Below are positions 19,193 through 27,000 of a DNA stretch of 64,000 bases, piece after piece. The stretch's first letter is position 1. Every line of letters begins with the position of its first letter. The notes under the pieces were generated by a model. The model was not told where the DNA came from and did no database searches. It saw only the letters and a program-made list of their open reading frames with translations. Location: contig JAFDXR010000003.1 in assembly GCA_018267825.1 (NCBI GenBank), positions 124,001 to 188,000 of the forward strand, given 5' to 3'. Made by a program: the position numbers and the translations under genes. The stretch comes from Bacteroidota bacterium. Its GTDB lineage: Bacteria; Bacteroidota; Bacteroidia; B-17B0; Aurantibacillaceae.

Positions 19193-20236
19193 ATGAGAAC
19201 CATGAAAACAGGAATCAATAAAATACTAGCGGGTGTGTTTGTTGTTATTGGTATAACAGGCTATACACAGGATATACATTTTTCACAGTTTGATGAAACG
19301 CCTCTTCAGTTGAATCCGGCGAATGCAGGTGTTCAATATGAAACCCGTTTCATTGCCAATTACAAATCGCAGTGGCAAAGTGTGAATGCACCTTTCAAAA
19401 CCTTTGCCGTTTCAGGGGATGCAAGGCTACTGAAGAAGAAGCGTACCAATCTTGGAATCGGACTTGATGTTTTTTCGGACAATGCCGGGAGCGGTCAGTA
19501 TAAAACCACGCAGGCCAATCTTTCGATCTCGGGCATTGTTTCTATCAATGATGCCAGCCGTATTTCCGGGGGTATTATGCTCGGCTACGCGCAACACAGC
19601 CTGAACCGGGGATCGTATACCTGGGGAAATCAATACAACGGACTGGCTTATGATGGCACGATGGCCTCCGGAGAACCCACTGCCTCCAACAATTTCGGGA
19701 TGCTGGATCTGGGTGCCGGTGTGGCTTATACCTACGGCAGCAAGGAACAGTATATGACGGCCAATAATGCCAAACGGATAACGATCGGCGTATCGGTGTT
19801 TCACCCGAATCAGCCGGCCTATTCTTATTACAGCAATGGCACAAAGCTTTACATGAAATATGTATTTCACGGCGATGCTGCATTGGGTATAAAAAACACA
19901 AACCTTGTATTGAAGCCCTCGTACATTATTTTCATACAGGGGCCAGCCAAAGAAATAACCCCCGGTATGACCTTTCAATATATTCTGCAGGATGCATCGA
20001 AATATACGGGGAATAAGAAATTTTCGGCCGTGTCTGTCGGTGGTTATTACCGGGCAAAAGATGCGTTCATTGCTGTTGCCAAATTCGACTTCAACACCTA
20101 TGCTATCGGCTTCAGTTATGATGTGAATTTATCCAAGCTGCGTACGGTATCTTCTACACGCGGTGGCTTTGAAATTACACTCCGGGCAGGTTTTAATTCG
20201 GCAAGGGGCAGCGGATCGAAGGCGATGTTTAAATAA
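19193..20236 (+). CDS. PorP/SprF family T9SS outer-membrane protein
   Basis: A 347-aa beta-barrel protein of the PorP/SprF family. A signal peptide ends near GYTQ, followed by the family hallmark DIHFSQFDETPLQLNPANAG and then FIANYKSQWQSV. The rest alternates short strands typical of a 14-strand-like outer-membrane barrel. PorP/SprF proteins act with PorK, L, M and N; SprF-type members are needed to export or anchor a partner type B cargo. The start lies 10 bases after the stop of the type B cargo gene, so the two are almost certainly co-transcribed. A second ATG at 19202 (MKTGINK) would give an equally good signal peptide. The 3' end faces the DUF1569 gene. Confidence 0.93.
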   Translation: MRTMKTGINKILAGVFVVIGITGYTQDIHFSQFDETPLQLNPANAGVQYETRFIANYKSQWQSVNAPFKTFAVSGDARLLKKKRTNLGIGLDVFSDNAGSGQYKTTQANLSISGIVSINDASRISGGIMLGYAQHSLNRGSYTWGNQYNGLAYDGTMASGEPTASNNFGMLDLGAGVAYTYGSKEQYMTANNAKRITIGVSVFHPNQPAYSYYSNGTKLYMKYVFHGDAALGIKNTNLVLKPSYIIFIQGPAKEITPGMTFQYILQDASKYTGNKKFSAVSVGGYYRAKDAFIAVAKFDFNTYAIGFSYDVNLSKLRTVSSTRGGFEITLRAGFNSARGSGSKAMFK

Positions 20237-20239
20237 ACA

Positions 20240-20692
20240 TCAGGCTCCGAATTGTCTGAAATGGTGGTCGAGGTGTTTGTACTGGGATTTTCCCCATTCA
20301 ACAGGGGTCATTTTTCCAAAGAAAGGGTGAGGATGTGGCGTTACGGCTTTCTCTCCGCTCTGGTATAAACGATCGATCATTTGCGCCAGTTTTTCTTTCT
20401 CTGCCTGAAACTCAGGCTCATTGTGAATGATGAATGTTTTATCGGTGGGTAAACCCTGTTTATAGGGTTTATTATTTGTTGCCATTTTTTTAAAGAAACC
20501 TCCGAAAATATAGCTCACTACAGATCGTGGCAGTTTCCTGTGATCGAGGATCATGCCCATGGGTTGCTGACAGTGAGCAAGCATCTGGCTTACTGTCATG
20601 GTTCCCCATTGCCGTTGACTGGCAGGGGTAATAGAATCCAGGCGCTTCTTCATAGCTTCGTAGGCCTGTTTTTCAAAAATAGACGGTGTCAT
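20240..20692 (-). CDS. DUF1569 domain protein (DinB-like four-helix fold)
   Basis: A 150-aa cytoplasmic protein with the DUF1569 pattern: GTMTVSQMLAHCQQPMGMIL near residues 30-50 and HPFFGKMTPVEWGKSQYKHLDHHFRQF at the end. The spaced His residues (in AHC, and the final HLDHH) resemble the metal-site arrangement of DinB/YfiT-like proteins. The biochemical role of DUF1569 is not established. It starts 21 bases after the DUF4834 gene on the same strand, so they probably form a two-gene unit. It converges on the PorP/SprF gene with three bases between the stops. Confidence 0.8.
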   Translation of the reverse strand: MTPSIFEKQAYEAMKKRLDSITPASQRQWGTMTVSQMLAHCQQPMGMILDHRKLPRSVVSYIFGGFFKKMATNNKPYKQGLPTDKTFIIHNEPEFQAEKEKLAQMIDRLYQSGEKAVTPHPHPFFGKMTPVEWGKSQYKHLDHHFRQFGA

Positions 20693-20713
20693 AAAAGGAA
20701 AATGTCAGCGGTT

Positions 20714-20965
20714 TTATTTTACATCCTCGAAATCCACGTATTCGCCGTCGTCGGCTTTAAAGTGTGTTTTTTTTGCAGGTGCTGTATTTTCAATACTCAC
20801 AGCGCCTTCTTTCGATTGTTGCTGCTGCTGGTATTGGTATTGCTGAGAGTTGTATTGCCCGTTGAATGAAGCCTGGCCTGCGCGGGGCTTCGTTAATGTA
20901 GTAAAAGCTTCATAAATTTTCCATACAATCCAAAGGATAATAATGGTCCAGATAATATCGCGCAT
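20714..20965 (-). CDS. DUF4834 small membrane protein
   Basis: An 83-aa protein with one N-terminal membrane helix (DIIWTIIILWIVWKIYEAF), a Gln/Tyr-rich low-complexity linker (about 38-52), and the conserved acidic tail DDGEYVDFEDVK. This layout fits the Bacteroidota DUF4834 family, whose members are short and of unknown function. It is the first gene of a probable pair with the DUF1569 gene. Confidence 0.75.
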   Translation of the reverse strand: MRDIIWTIIILWIVWKIYEAFTTLTKPRAGQASFNGQYNSQQYQYQQQQQSKEGAVSIENTAPAKKTHFKADDGEYVDFEDVK

Positions 20966-21065
20966 GATGATTTGAGAATTTTATACAAATATCCTAATAT
21001 TTATTCAAATGGCTTTATACCCTTCGTTAATTAATATAAAAACGAAAACTGCTAAAAATCATTTT

Positions 21066-21092
21066 TTGGAGACGGCTATTTGATTACATTTA
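21066..21092 (+). promoter_or_regulatory. Candidate promoter of the 112-aa membrane protein gene
   Basis: TTG (21066-21068), 16 bases, then TACATTTA (21085-21092), one mismatch from TAnnTTTG and a slightly short spacer. It lies 18 bases before the start codon, in the AT-rich divergent gap from DUF4834. Confidence 0.35.
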
Positions 21093-21110
21093 ATTATAAG
21101 CCAATGAATT

Positions 21111-21449
21111 ATGCAAAACGAAGACGTTTACAACGCCTTATACGACAGGGCCAGAGACATGCTGGAGCAGCAATTGAGCTTCGAGCTGATTTATGAAAAG
21201 CTTCAAAAAGAGGGGGCCGATCCCCTGACCGCCTCTGAAGTGGTGTCGCAGTTAAAGATGGTGCATTATGCCCGTAAACGAAAAAGAGGAAGCCAAATTA
21301 TACTATTCGGATCCCTCTTTCTGCTGATTGGGTTTATCTGTACCTGTGCGTTTTTCCATTCAGGCATGCCCATTCACTGGGTGCTTTATGGTTTTACCAC
21401 ACTCGGCCTGATCATTATTTTTATAGGCCTTTATGATATTTTCGGTTAG
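21111..21449 (+). CDS. Small protein with two predicted membrane helices, unknown function
   Basis: A 112-aa protein I do not recognise. Residues 1-58 are charged and helical (LYDRARDMLEQQLSFELIYE, then QLKMVHYARKRKRG) and should be cytoplasmic. Two hydrophobic helices follow (about 61-80 and 88-110) with a short loop carrying HSGMP. The basic cluster before the first helix fits a cytoplasmic N-terminus. It is convergent with carB, with three bases between the stops. The N-terminal helix pair resembles an oligomerisation or docking module, but that is a guess from composition. Confidence 0.65.
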   Translation: MQNEDVYNALYDRARDMLEQQLSFELIYEKLQKEGADPLTASEVVSQLKMVHYARKRKRGSQIILFGSLFLLIGFICTCAFFHSGMPIHWVLYGFTTLGLIIIFIGLYDIFG

Positions 21450-21452
21450 GCC

Positions 21453-24269
21453 TTATTTACTCAGATACAGGTTACGTTCGCTATACACATTCTGGAAATA
21501 TTCATCGTAAAGATCGTCGATGAAGTAAATGGCTTCGCCTGTTGATTTCATTTCAGGACCGAGTTCTTTCTGGATCTCCGGAAATTTTTCATAGCTGAAC
21601 ACCGGTATTTTGATGGCATATCCTTTTTTACGCGGATTGAATTTAAAATCGCTGACTTTTTTCTCGCGCAGCATCACCTTGGTAGCATAGTTCACATAGG
21701 GTTCATCATAGGCTTTTGCAATGAATGGCACGGTGCGGCTTGCGCGCGGGTTGGCTTCGATGATATACACCACTTCGTTTTTCACGGCAAACTGTATATT
21801 GATGAGACCCACTGTATTCAAGGCCAGGGCAATGGTTTTGGTATGCTGTTCAATTTGCCTGATCACATTTTCGCTCAGGTCAAAAGGAGGTAACACCGCG
21901 TAAGAGTCGCCGGAGTGAATCCCTGCAGGTTCAATGTGTTCCATGATCCCGATGATGTATACATCCTTTCCATCACAGATAGCATCAGCTTCCGCTTCAA
22001 TAGCATGTTCGAGGAAATGATCGAGCAGCACTTTATTATCCGGCAGATCATTGAGAAGTTTTACGACGTGTTGTTCGAGTTCCTCTTCATTAATCACGAT
22101 TTTCATGCTCTGGCCACCTAACACATAGCTAGGGCGCACCAGCAGCGGGAAACCAAGTTCGCGTGAAAGTTCGATAGCCTCTTCGGCATCCTGGATAACT
22201 CCGAATTTCGGATAAGGGATATTATTTTCTTTGAGCAGTGTTGAGAAACTGCCACGGTCTTCGGCCAGGTCGAGCGATTTGAAATCTGTACCGATGATTT
22301 TGATGCCATAACGATCCAGTTTCTCAGCAAGCTTCAGCGCTGTTTGCCCACCGAGCTGTACGATAACGCCTTCCGGTTTTTCGTGCAGGATAATATCGTA
22401 AATATGTTCCCAGAAAACAGGCTCGAAATAGAGTTTATCAGCCGTACTGAAATCTGTGCTGACAGTTTCGGGATTACAATTGATCATGATGGTTTCGTAA
22501 CCACATTCTTTGGCAGCGAGTACACCATGTACACAGCTGTAATCGAACTCGATGCCCTGCCCGATACGGTTAGGGCCGCTTCCGAGAATGATCACTTTTT
22601 TCTTATCGCTTCTTACACTCTCATTTTCATCTTCGAATGTAGAATAGTAATAAGGTGTTTTGGCTTCAAATTCAGCAGCACAGGTATCTACCAGTTTATA
22701 TACACGCTTAATTCCAAAGTCGTTGCGTTTCTTATACACTTCGCTTTCCAGGCAATCGAGCAGGTGAGCTATCTGGCGATCGGCATATCCTTTTTGTTTG
22801 GCTTCATAAAGCAGCTCTTTCGGGATATCGGCGAGTTTATATTTCTCGATTTCGTTTTCAAGAGCAATGAGTTCTTCGATCTGCTGAAGGAACCACATAT
22901 CGATACGGGTCAGTTTCTGAATGGTTTTGATAGAGATACCCAGTTTCATGGCATCGTAGATCATAAACAAACGGTTCCAACTTGGCCGTTCAAGCGCTTT
23001 AAGTAATTCCTGCTGATTGGTAATTTCTTTACCATCGGCACCAAGGCCGTTACGTTTTATTTCGAGCGACTGGCAGGCTTTCTGGAGGGCTTCCTGGAAA
23101 CTGCGTCCTATGGCCATAACCTCGCCTACTGATTTCATCTGGAAACCAAGTTCGCGGTTTGAACCCTTGAATTTATCGAAGTTCCAGCGTGGTATTTTCA
23201 CGATCACATAATCGAGTGTCGGTTCGAAATAAGCCGAAGTCGATTTGGTTATCTGATTTTGTAATTCATCGAGGCGATAGCCGATCGCAAGTTTGGAAGC
23301 GATGCGGGCAATCGGGTACCCGGTTGCTTTGCTGGCCAGGGCCGAAGAACGGGATACGCGCGGGTTGATCTCAATGGCGATAATATCTTCTTTTTCATCG
23401 TTGCTCACAGCGAATTGCACGTTGCAACCGCCGGCAAAATTCCCGATACTGCGCATCATTTTAATGGCCATGGTACGCATGCGCTGGTAAGTGCTATCGC
23501 TGAGGGTTTGTGCAGGAGCAACCGTGATACTGTCGCCGGTATGCACACCCATTGGGTCAAAATTCTCGATGGAGCAGATGATGGCTACGTTATCGTTATT
23601 ATCACGGAGCAATTCGAGCTCATATTCTTTCCATCCAAGTACGGCTTTATCGATAAGTACTTCGTGAATCGGCGATGTTTGTAAACCGCGGTTCAGGAGT
23701 GCATCAAAATTCTCTTTGTCATACACCACGGAGCCACCGCTTCCTCCCAGGGTAAACGATGGACGAATCACCAGCGGAAAGCCGAATTCCTGGGCAATGG
23801 ATTTTCCTTCGAGGAATGATTTTGCGATTTTGCTGGGTGCCATCGGCACATCAATCTCATTCATGCGAATCCGGAACAGGTCGCGATCTTCAGTTACTTT
23901 GATGGCTTCGGTATCAACGCCGATCATCCGGACATTGTATTTTTTCCAAATACCCATGTCCTCGCATTTCATGGCCAGGTTGAGGGCTGTTTGCCCGCCC
24001 ATGGTTGGCAGAACCGCGTCGATTTTGCGTTCTTCGAGGATTTTTACGATCGATTTTACTTCGAGCGGCAGCAGATACACATTATCGGCTGTCACTTTAT
24101 CGGTCATGATGGTGGCCGGGTTGCTGTTGATCAGGGTCACCTCAATACCCTCTTCACGAAGGCTTTTAGCGGCCTGGGAGCCGGAATAGTCAAATTCGCA
24201 GGCCTGGCCGATAACGATGGGGCCGGAACCTATGATTAATACGGATTTTATGGAGTTGTCTTTAGGCAT
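21453..24269 (-). CDS. carB: Carbamoyl-phosphate synthase large subunit, without MGS domain
   Basis: A 938-aa CarB. It opens with SVLIIGSGPIVIGQACEFDYSG and repeats the theme in the second half (VIILGSGPNRIGQGIEFDYS), the two duplicated ATP-grasp halves. ATP-grasp signatures are FPLVIRPSFTLGGSGG and FPLLVRPSYVLGGQSM; EINPRVSRSSALASKATGYP and EANPRASRTVPFIAKA complete each half. It makes carbamoyl phosphate from bicarbonate, ammonia (channelled from CarA) and two ATP, for pyrimidine and arginine synthesis. E. coli CarB is 1073 aa; this one stops at NVYSERNLYLSK, so the C-terminal MGS-like allosteric domain is absent. carA is not in the window. A weak -7-like TATCTTTA lies at 24317-24324 on the minus strand. 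Confidence 0.97.
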   Translation of the reverse strand: MPKDNSIKSVLIIGSGPIVIGQACEFDYSGSQAAKSLREEGIEVTLINSNPATIMTDKVTADNVYLLPLEVKSIVKILEERKIDAVLPTMGGQTALNLAMKCEDMGIWKKYNVRMIGVDTEAIKVTEDRDLFRIRMNEIDVPMAPSKIAKSFLEGKSIAQEFGFPLVIRPSFTLGGSGGSVVYDKENFDALLNRGLQTSPIHEVLIDKAVLGWKEYELELLRDNNDNVAIICSIENFDPMGVHTGDSITVAPAQTLSDSTYQRMRTMAIKMMRSIGNFAGGCNVQFAVSNDEKEDIIAIEINPRVSRSSALASKATGYPIARIASKLAIGYRLDELQNQITKSTSAYFEPTLDYVIVKIPRWNFDKFKGSNRELGFQMKSVGEVMAIGRSFQEALQKACQSLEIKRNGLGADGKEITNQQELLKALERPSWNRLFMIYDAMKLGISIKTIQKLTRIDMWFLQQIEELIALENEIEKYKLADIPKELLYEAKQKGYADRQIAHLLDCLESEVYKKRNDFGIKRVYKLVDTCAAEFEAKTPYYYSTFEDENESVRSDKKKVIILGSGPNRIGQGIEFDYSCVHGVLAAKECGYETIMINCNPETVSTDFSTADKLYFEPVFWEHIYDIILHEKPEGVIVQLGGQTALKLAEKLDRYGIKIIGTDFKSLDLAEDRGSFSTLLKENNIPYPKFGVIQDAEEAIELSRELGFPLLVRPSYVLGGQSMKIVINEEELEQHVVKLLNDLPDNKVLLDHFLEHAIEAEADAICDGKDVYIIGIMEHIEPAGIHSGDSYAVLPPFDLSENVIRQIEQHTKTIALALNTVGLINIQFAVKNEVVYIIEANPRASRTVPFIAKAYDEPYVNYATKVMLREKKVSDFKFNPRKKGYAIKIPVFSYEKFPEIQKELGPEMKSTGEAIYFIDDLYDEYFQNVYSERNLYLSK

Positions 24270-24431
24270 ATCGTGTCAGTTTTTTGTCTTTTTTAGAACC
24301 AAAAAAACAAATTGCGTAAAGATACCGCTTCAATGGCGAAGGAAAAAATAAGATATTCACATTTTATGAGAAACAACGCCATTCAACCGCTTCCATTTCC
24401 CCTGCTGCCGGAATAAGGCACCTGTATCATT

Positions 24432-25235
24432 TTAATTTCTTTGACCGGATGCCTCATGTGAAGCATTGCGCTCTCGGTTTTCACGCATCATCCACAACAG
24501 GAAAACGAAAGGTGCGAGAGCCGACAGGATGTGTTTGATGGTATGGCCGCTAAATCCGGATAAATGGCGGTAAATTTCCCAGTCGAATGCTTCCGAAATT
24601 TTTGCAAGCAGGTATATACCGGCAATTATCCAGAAATAAATCCGGTTCCTGTCGTTCCCCTGAAACATAAGCAGGATGAGCGGAATAAGGATCATGGGTA
24701 AAAACTGAATAAGCATATAAAAACGCAGATCGCCCACTCCCCTGCTCTCTGTCATGTACCAGTACATAACGGATGCCAGCCCCATGAAAATAAAAGGCCA
24801 TAGCACATAATGCCCCAGGTGCCTGCTCATGTAGCGACCAATGACCACCGAAGTAAAAGCCATAAAGGCGATGGTCATGGGCAAGCGATCCCAAACCAGG
24901 CGTTGATTTGAAGGTGCATGATGATAGTATGCAGAGCCAATTGCCGTGAGAAAAATGCCCAAAAAGAAGACGAGGCTGCTGCGAGAGAAAACGGAATCAT
25001 ACCCTGCACTTCTCCATTTCATGAGTGTATAAATTATGCCTGCTAAACCAACCGCAAGGAACAGTAAATTGGATGCAACGTTCCAAAAGTTCGGAATCCC
25101 GCAAACAGCCCTCTGGTCGGCAAAGTTGTGGAATACCGGATCCTGTGGCACCGGCGCATGTAACAAAACAACAACAATTGCTGACAGTATCACAGCACCC
25201 AGGATACCATACCTTACTATTGGCTTAACAGTCAT
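24432..25235 (-). CDS. Ceramidase-like (CREST superfamily) membrane hydrolase
   Basis: A 267-aa protein with about seven membrane helices. The alkaline ceramidase pattern is present: a first motif SAYYHHAPSN with a following DRLPM, and a last motif SGHTIKH. In characterised alkaline ceramidases the Ser/His of the first motif, an Asp and the two His of HxxxH hold the catalytic zinc; all have counterparts here. N-terminal QRAVCGIPNFWNVASNLLF also fits the family. Bacteroidota commonly make sphingolipids, so a ceramide substrate is plausible, but related bacterial proteins may act on other amides. It begins 15 bases after the YiaA-like gene, so both are probably driven by the promoter at 25706. 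Confidence 0.82.
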   Translation of the reverse strand: MTVKPIVRYGILGAVILSAIVVVLLHAPVPQDPVFHNFADQRAVCGIPNFWNVASNLLFLAVGLAGIIYTLMKWRSAGYDSVFSRSSLVFFLGIFLTAIGSAYYHHAPSNQRLVWDRLPMTIAFMAFTSVVIGRYMSRHLGHYVLWPFIFMGLASVMYWYMTESRGVGDLRFYMLIQFLPMILIPLILLMFQGNDRNRIYFWIIAGIYLLAKISEAFDWEIYRHLSGFSGHTIKHILSALAPFVFLLWMMRENRERNASHEASGQRN

Positions 25236-25250
25236 GTGTATGTCCTCCGT

Positions 25251-25685
25251 TTAGAATGTTGCCGGTTCATCCGGCATTTTTGTATGATGCCTGCGTGAAG
25301 CCTGACCATCGCGGATATTTTTCTGAACAGCCACTGCCGCAAAAAGACTGAGTGTAAACGACATGCCATAGAAACCTTTTTCGCTCCGGAGCAGTGTGGC
25401 ATTCCATAAGCCAATAACAAGGAGCAGAACAGATAAAATGGTGCAGAACCAGGCGATGCCATAATAGATGCCCGTTACAGGCACACCTTCGATCTGATCG
25501 CGAACCGCTTTCTGAAGTGATACGGCCGAGAAAAGCCCGAACATCAGGACTGTAAAATAATACCCTTTTTCATTGAGCTCCATCTCTGCATTCCATAAGC
25601 CTACATTGTATGCTATGGCGCCGGTAAAAAGAGCTACCCATGAGGCCGCAATAAAAGCGGGGGATGGTTTCTGTGTCATATTCAT
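25251..25685 (-). CDS. YiaA/YiaB family inner-membrane protein
   Basis: A 144-aa protein with two copies of the YiaAB two-helix unit: [20 protein letters not shown] with [20 protein letters not shown], then [16 protein letters not shown] with [21 protein letters not shown]. coli YiaA has the same two-unit plan and nearly the same length. The longer reading frame from 25742 would add 19 residues and overlap the upstream dyad, so I chose ATG at 25685 (MNMTQKP); ATG at 25679 is also possible. The function of the family is unknown. It is the first gene of a unit with the ceramidase-like gene, downstream of a Crp/Fnr regulator. Confidence 0.85.
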   Translation of the reverse strand: MNMTQKPSPAFIAASWVALFTGAIAYNVGLWNAEMELNEKGYYFTVLMFGLFSAVSLQKAVRDQIEGVPVTGIYYGIAWFCTILSVLLLVIGLWNATLLRSEKGFYGMSFTLSLFAAVAVQKNIRDGQASRRHHTKMPDEPATF

Positions 25686-25705
25686 GTTTTTAAAATTTGA
25701 TGACA

Positions 25706-25713
25706 CAAATGTA
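25706..25713 (-). promoter_or_regulatory. -7 element of the yiaA/ceramidase unit
   Basis: The minus strand reads TACATTTG, an exact TAnnTTTG match, 20 bases before the chosen start codon. There is no TTG at -33; instead the region upstream carries the dyad at 25734-25751. A weak -33 with an upstream dyad is typical of activator-dependent promoters. Confidence 0.55.
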
Positions 25714-25733
25714 GAAGGGGCAAAAGGGAAGAA

Positions 25734-25751
25734 TTTTGACAATAGTCAAAA
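25734..25751. promoter_or_regulatory. Crp/Fnr-type operator (TTTTGAC-N4-GTCAAAA)
   Basis: A perfect dyad TTTTGAC AATA GTCAAAA. The core TTGAC-N4-GTCAA differs from the Fnr site TTGAT-N4-ATCAA by one base per half. Its centre is about 41 bases upstream of the start site predicted from the -7 element, the class II activator position. The gene directly upstream encodes a Crp/Fnr regulator whose recognition helix has the Fnr-like E..SR pattern. Confidence 0.65.
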
Positions 25752-25772
25752 AAGGATGGGCTTAACGAATTT

Positions 25773-26333
25773 TCACAGTTCAGCACGGATACGGCTCAAT
25801 GTTTCCTGTGTAATACCCAGGTAGGCCGCTATCTGGCCCAGTGAGGCACTCTGCATCAATGCGGGCCTGGATTCAATGAGGTTGTGATATCGTTCTTTAG
25901 CGGTTTTGAAACGGATGTTCAACAGGCGTTCTTCCAGCTTCATGTAATAGGCTTCGGTAATAACACGCCCGATGCGTTCTGTTTCGGGGAAATTACGATA
26001 CAATGTTTTTAAAGCTTCGAAGGAGATAACGGTTAATACGGTTTGCTCGATGGCCTGTATGCTCTCGAAAGAAGGGTGGCCGCCGATGAATGCATAAAAA
26101 CAGGTTGCAAATTCTCCTTCCTGTGCAAACCAGTTGGTAATTTCTTTTTCTTCCTGGAAATAGTAACCGCGTAATGTACCCGATTCTACAAAGAACAGGT
26201 TATGGCTTCGTTCGCCTGTTTTTGTGAGAATATGATTTTTAGGAACTGTAATTTCTTTTGAAATGCGTTTGATCTCTGACTCCAGTTCAGGCGAAAGGGC
26301 AATAAGTGATGATATGTAGGAGAGCATTTTCAT
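25773..26333 (-). CDS. Crp/Fnr family transcriptional regulator
   Basis: A 186-aa regulator. Residues about 15-125 form a cyclic-nucleotide-binding-like beta barrel (VPKNHILTKTGERSHNLFFVESGTLRG). A dimerisation helix follows, then a C-terminal helix-turn-helix (SLGQIAAYLGITQETLSRIR). Only one Cys (in ATCFYAF) is present and no N-terminal Cys cluster, so it is not an oxygen-sensing Fe-S Fnr. The canonical cAMP-binding RxS motif is also not evident, leaving the ligand open. The recognition helix QETLSRIR matches Fnr at the E, S and R base-contacting positions. It ends right at the end of the coding frame with a minimal tail. The downstream dyad at 25734 is its likely target. It is divergent from the 182-aa barrel gene. 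Confidence 0.9.
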   Translation of the reverse strand: MKMLSYISSLIALSPELESEIKRISKEITVPKNHILTKTGERSHNLFFVESGTLRGYYFQEEKEITNWFAQEGEFATCFYAFIGGHPSFESIQAIEQTVLTVISFEALKTLYRNFPETERIGRVITEAYYMKLEERLLNIRFKTAKERYHNLIESRPALMQSASLGQIAAYLGITQETLSRIRAEL

Positions 26334-26449
26334 TTACAGGAACGAAGTTAAACAATCGTGCCGGCTCCGCAATAGAGCCAGCCGTGCGCCTGTGAAAAAA
26401 GCTCCTGAATCATGAACCCAAAAAAGAATAATATTCACTAAGTTTGCCT

Positions 26450-26998
26450 ATGGTGCGGAAGCTGCTGAGCATGGTGTTTTTCGTTATTGTTTTGGGTGTC
26501 TCTGCCCAAACGGAAGATTATGTGCAAAAACCGCCACGCGATTACTCCCGGAATCCTGCCAGGAACGCAGCGTTTATTGAGCTTGGCGGCAATGCCGGTT
26601 TGTATTCGCTGAATTTTGACCGGATCCTTTTCTACCGTGATCGTTTCAAATCTTCAATACGTGCCGGGTTTGCCCCACTGCCACACGGGCATTACTTTGA
26701 GCAGGCCTATGTACTGGAATCCTGTTTTATTTTATTTAAAAATCCACATCATCTCGAACTAGGTGTGGGTGCTACCGTTCAACGCCGCTACAATGAAAAG
26801 CCCGACAACAGTGGTGATTACGCCTGGGAAAATATCTGGTATAGTGTGTGGCGATGCGGCTACCGTTACCAGCCCCGGGATGAAGGATTTTTTTTCAGGG
26901 CCGGGTTAACACCTGTGTTCATGAGTCACGATGCGCTTGGTTCGCATCCCGATTACTTTCAGATGTGGGCCGGGTTGTCTGTTGGCGCCAGCTTCTGA
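26450..26998 (+). CDS. Small exported barrel-like protein, unknown function
   Basis: A 182-aa protein with signal peptide MVRKLLSMVFFVIVLGVSAQ. The mature part alternates short amphipathic strands rich in aromatic residues and ends in WAGLSVGASF, with a terminal Phe, which suggests a small outer-membrane beta barrel. I do not recognise the family. A TTG at 26444 in the same frame would add only two residues, and ATG at 26450 gives the better signal peptide. It is divergent from the Crp/Fnr gene and its stop lies two bases from the stop of the convergent radical SAM gene. Confidence 0.7.
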   Translation: MVRKLLSMVFFVIVLGVSAQTEDYVQKPPRDYSRNPARNAAFIELGGNAGLYSLNFDRILFYRDRFKSSIRAGFAPLPHGHYFEQAYVLESCFILFKNPHHLELGVGATVQRRYNEKPDNSGDYAWENIWYSVWRCGYRYQPRDEGFFFRAGLTPVFMSHDALGSHPDYFQMWAGLSVGASF

Positions 26999-27000
26999 AT

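Noticed and set aside
19427-19978. 183-aa open frame antisense to the PorP/SprF gene
   Set aside because: Shadow frame in a well-supported gene.
22344-23006. 220-aa open frame antisense to carB
   Set aside because: It is a shadow of a conserved gene; composition is that of the reverse strand of carB and no family motif is seen.
24332-24383. AATGGCG/CGCCATT inverted repeat upstream of carB
   Set aside because: Arms are short with a 38-base spacer, likely by chance.
26444-26449. TTG start for the barrel-like gene and a TAnnTTTG match at 26439-26446
   Set aside because: ATG at 26450 gives a proper signal peptide, and the -7 match would start transcription inside the gene.
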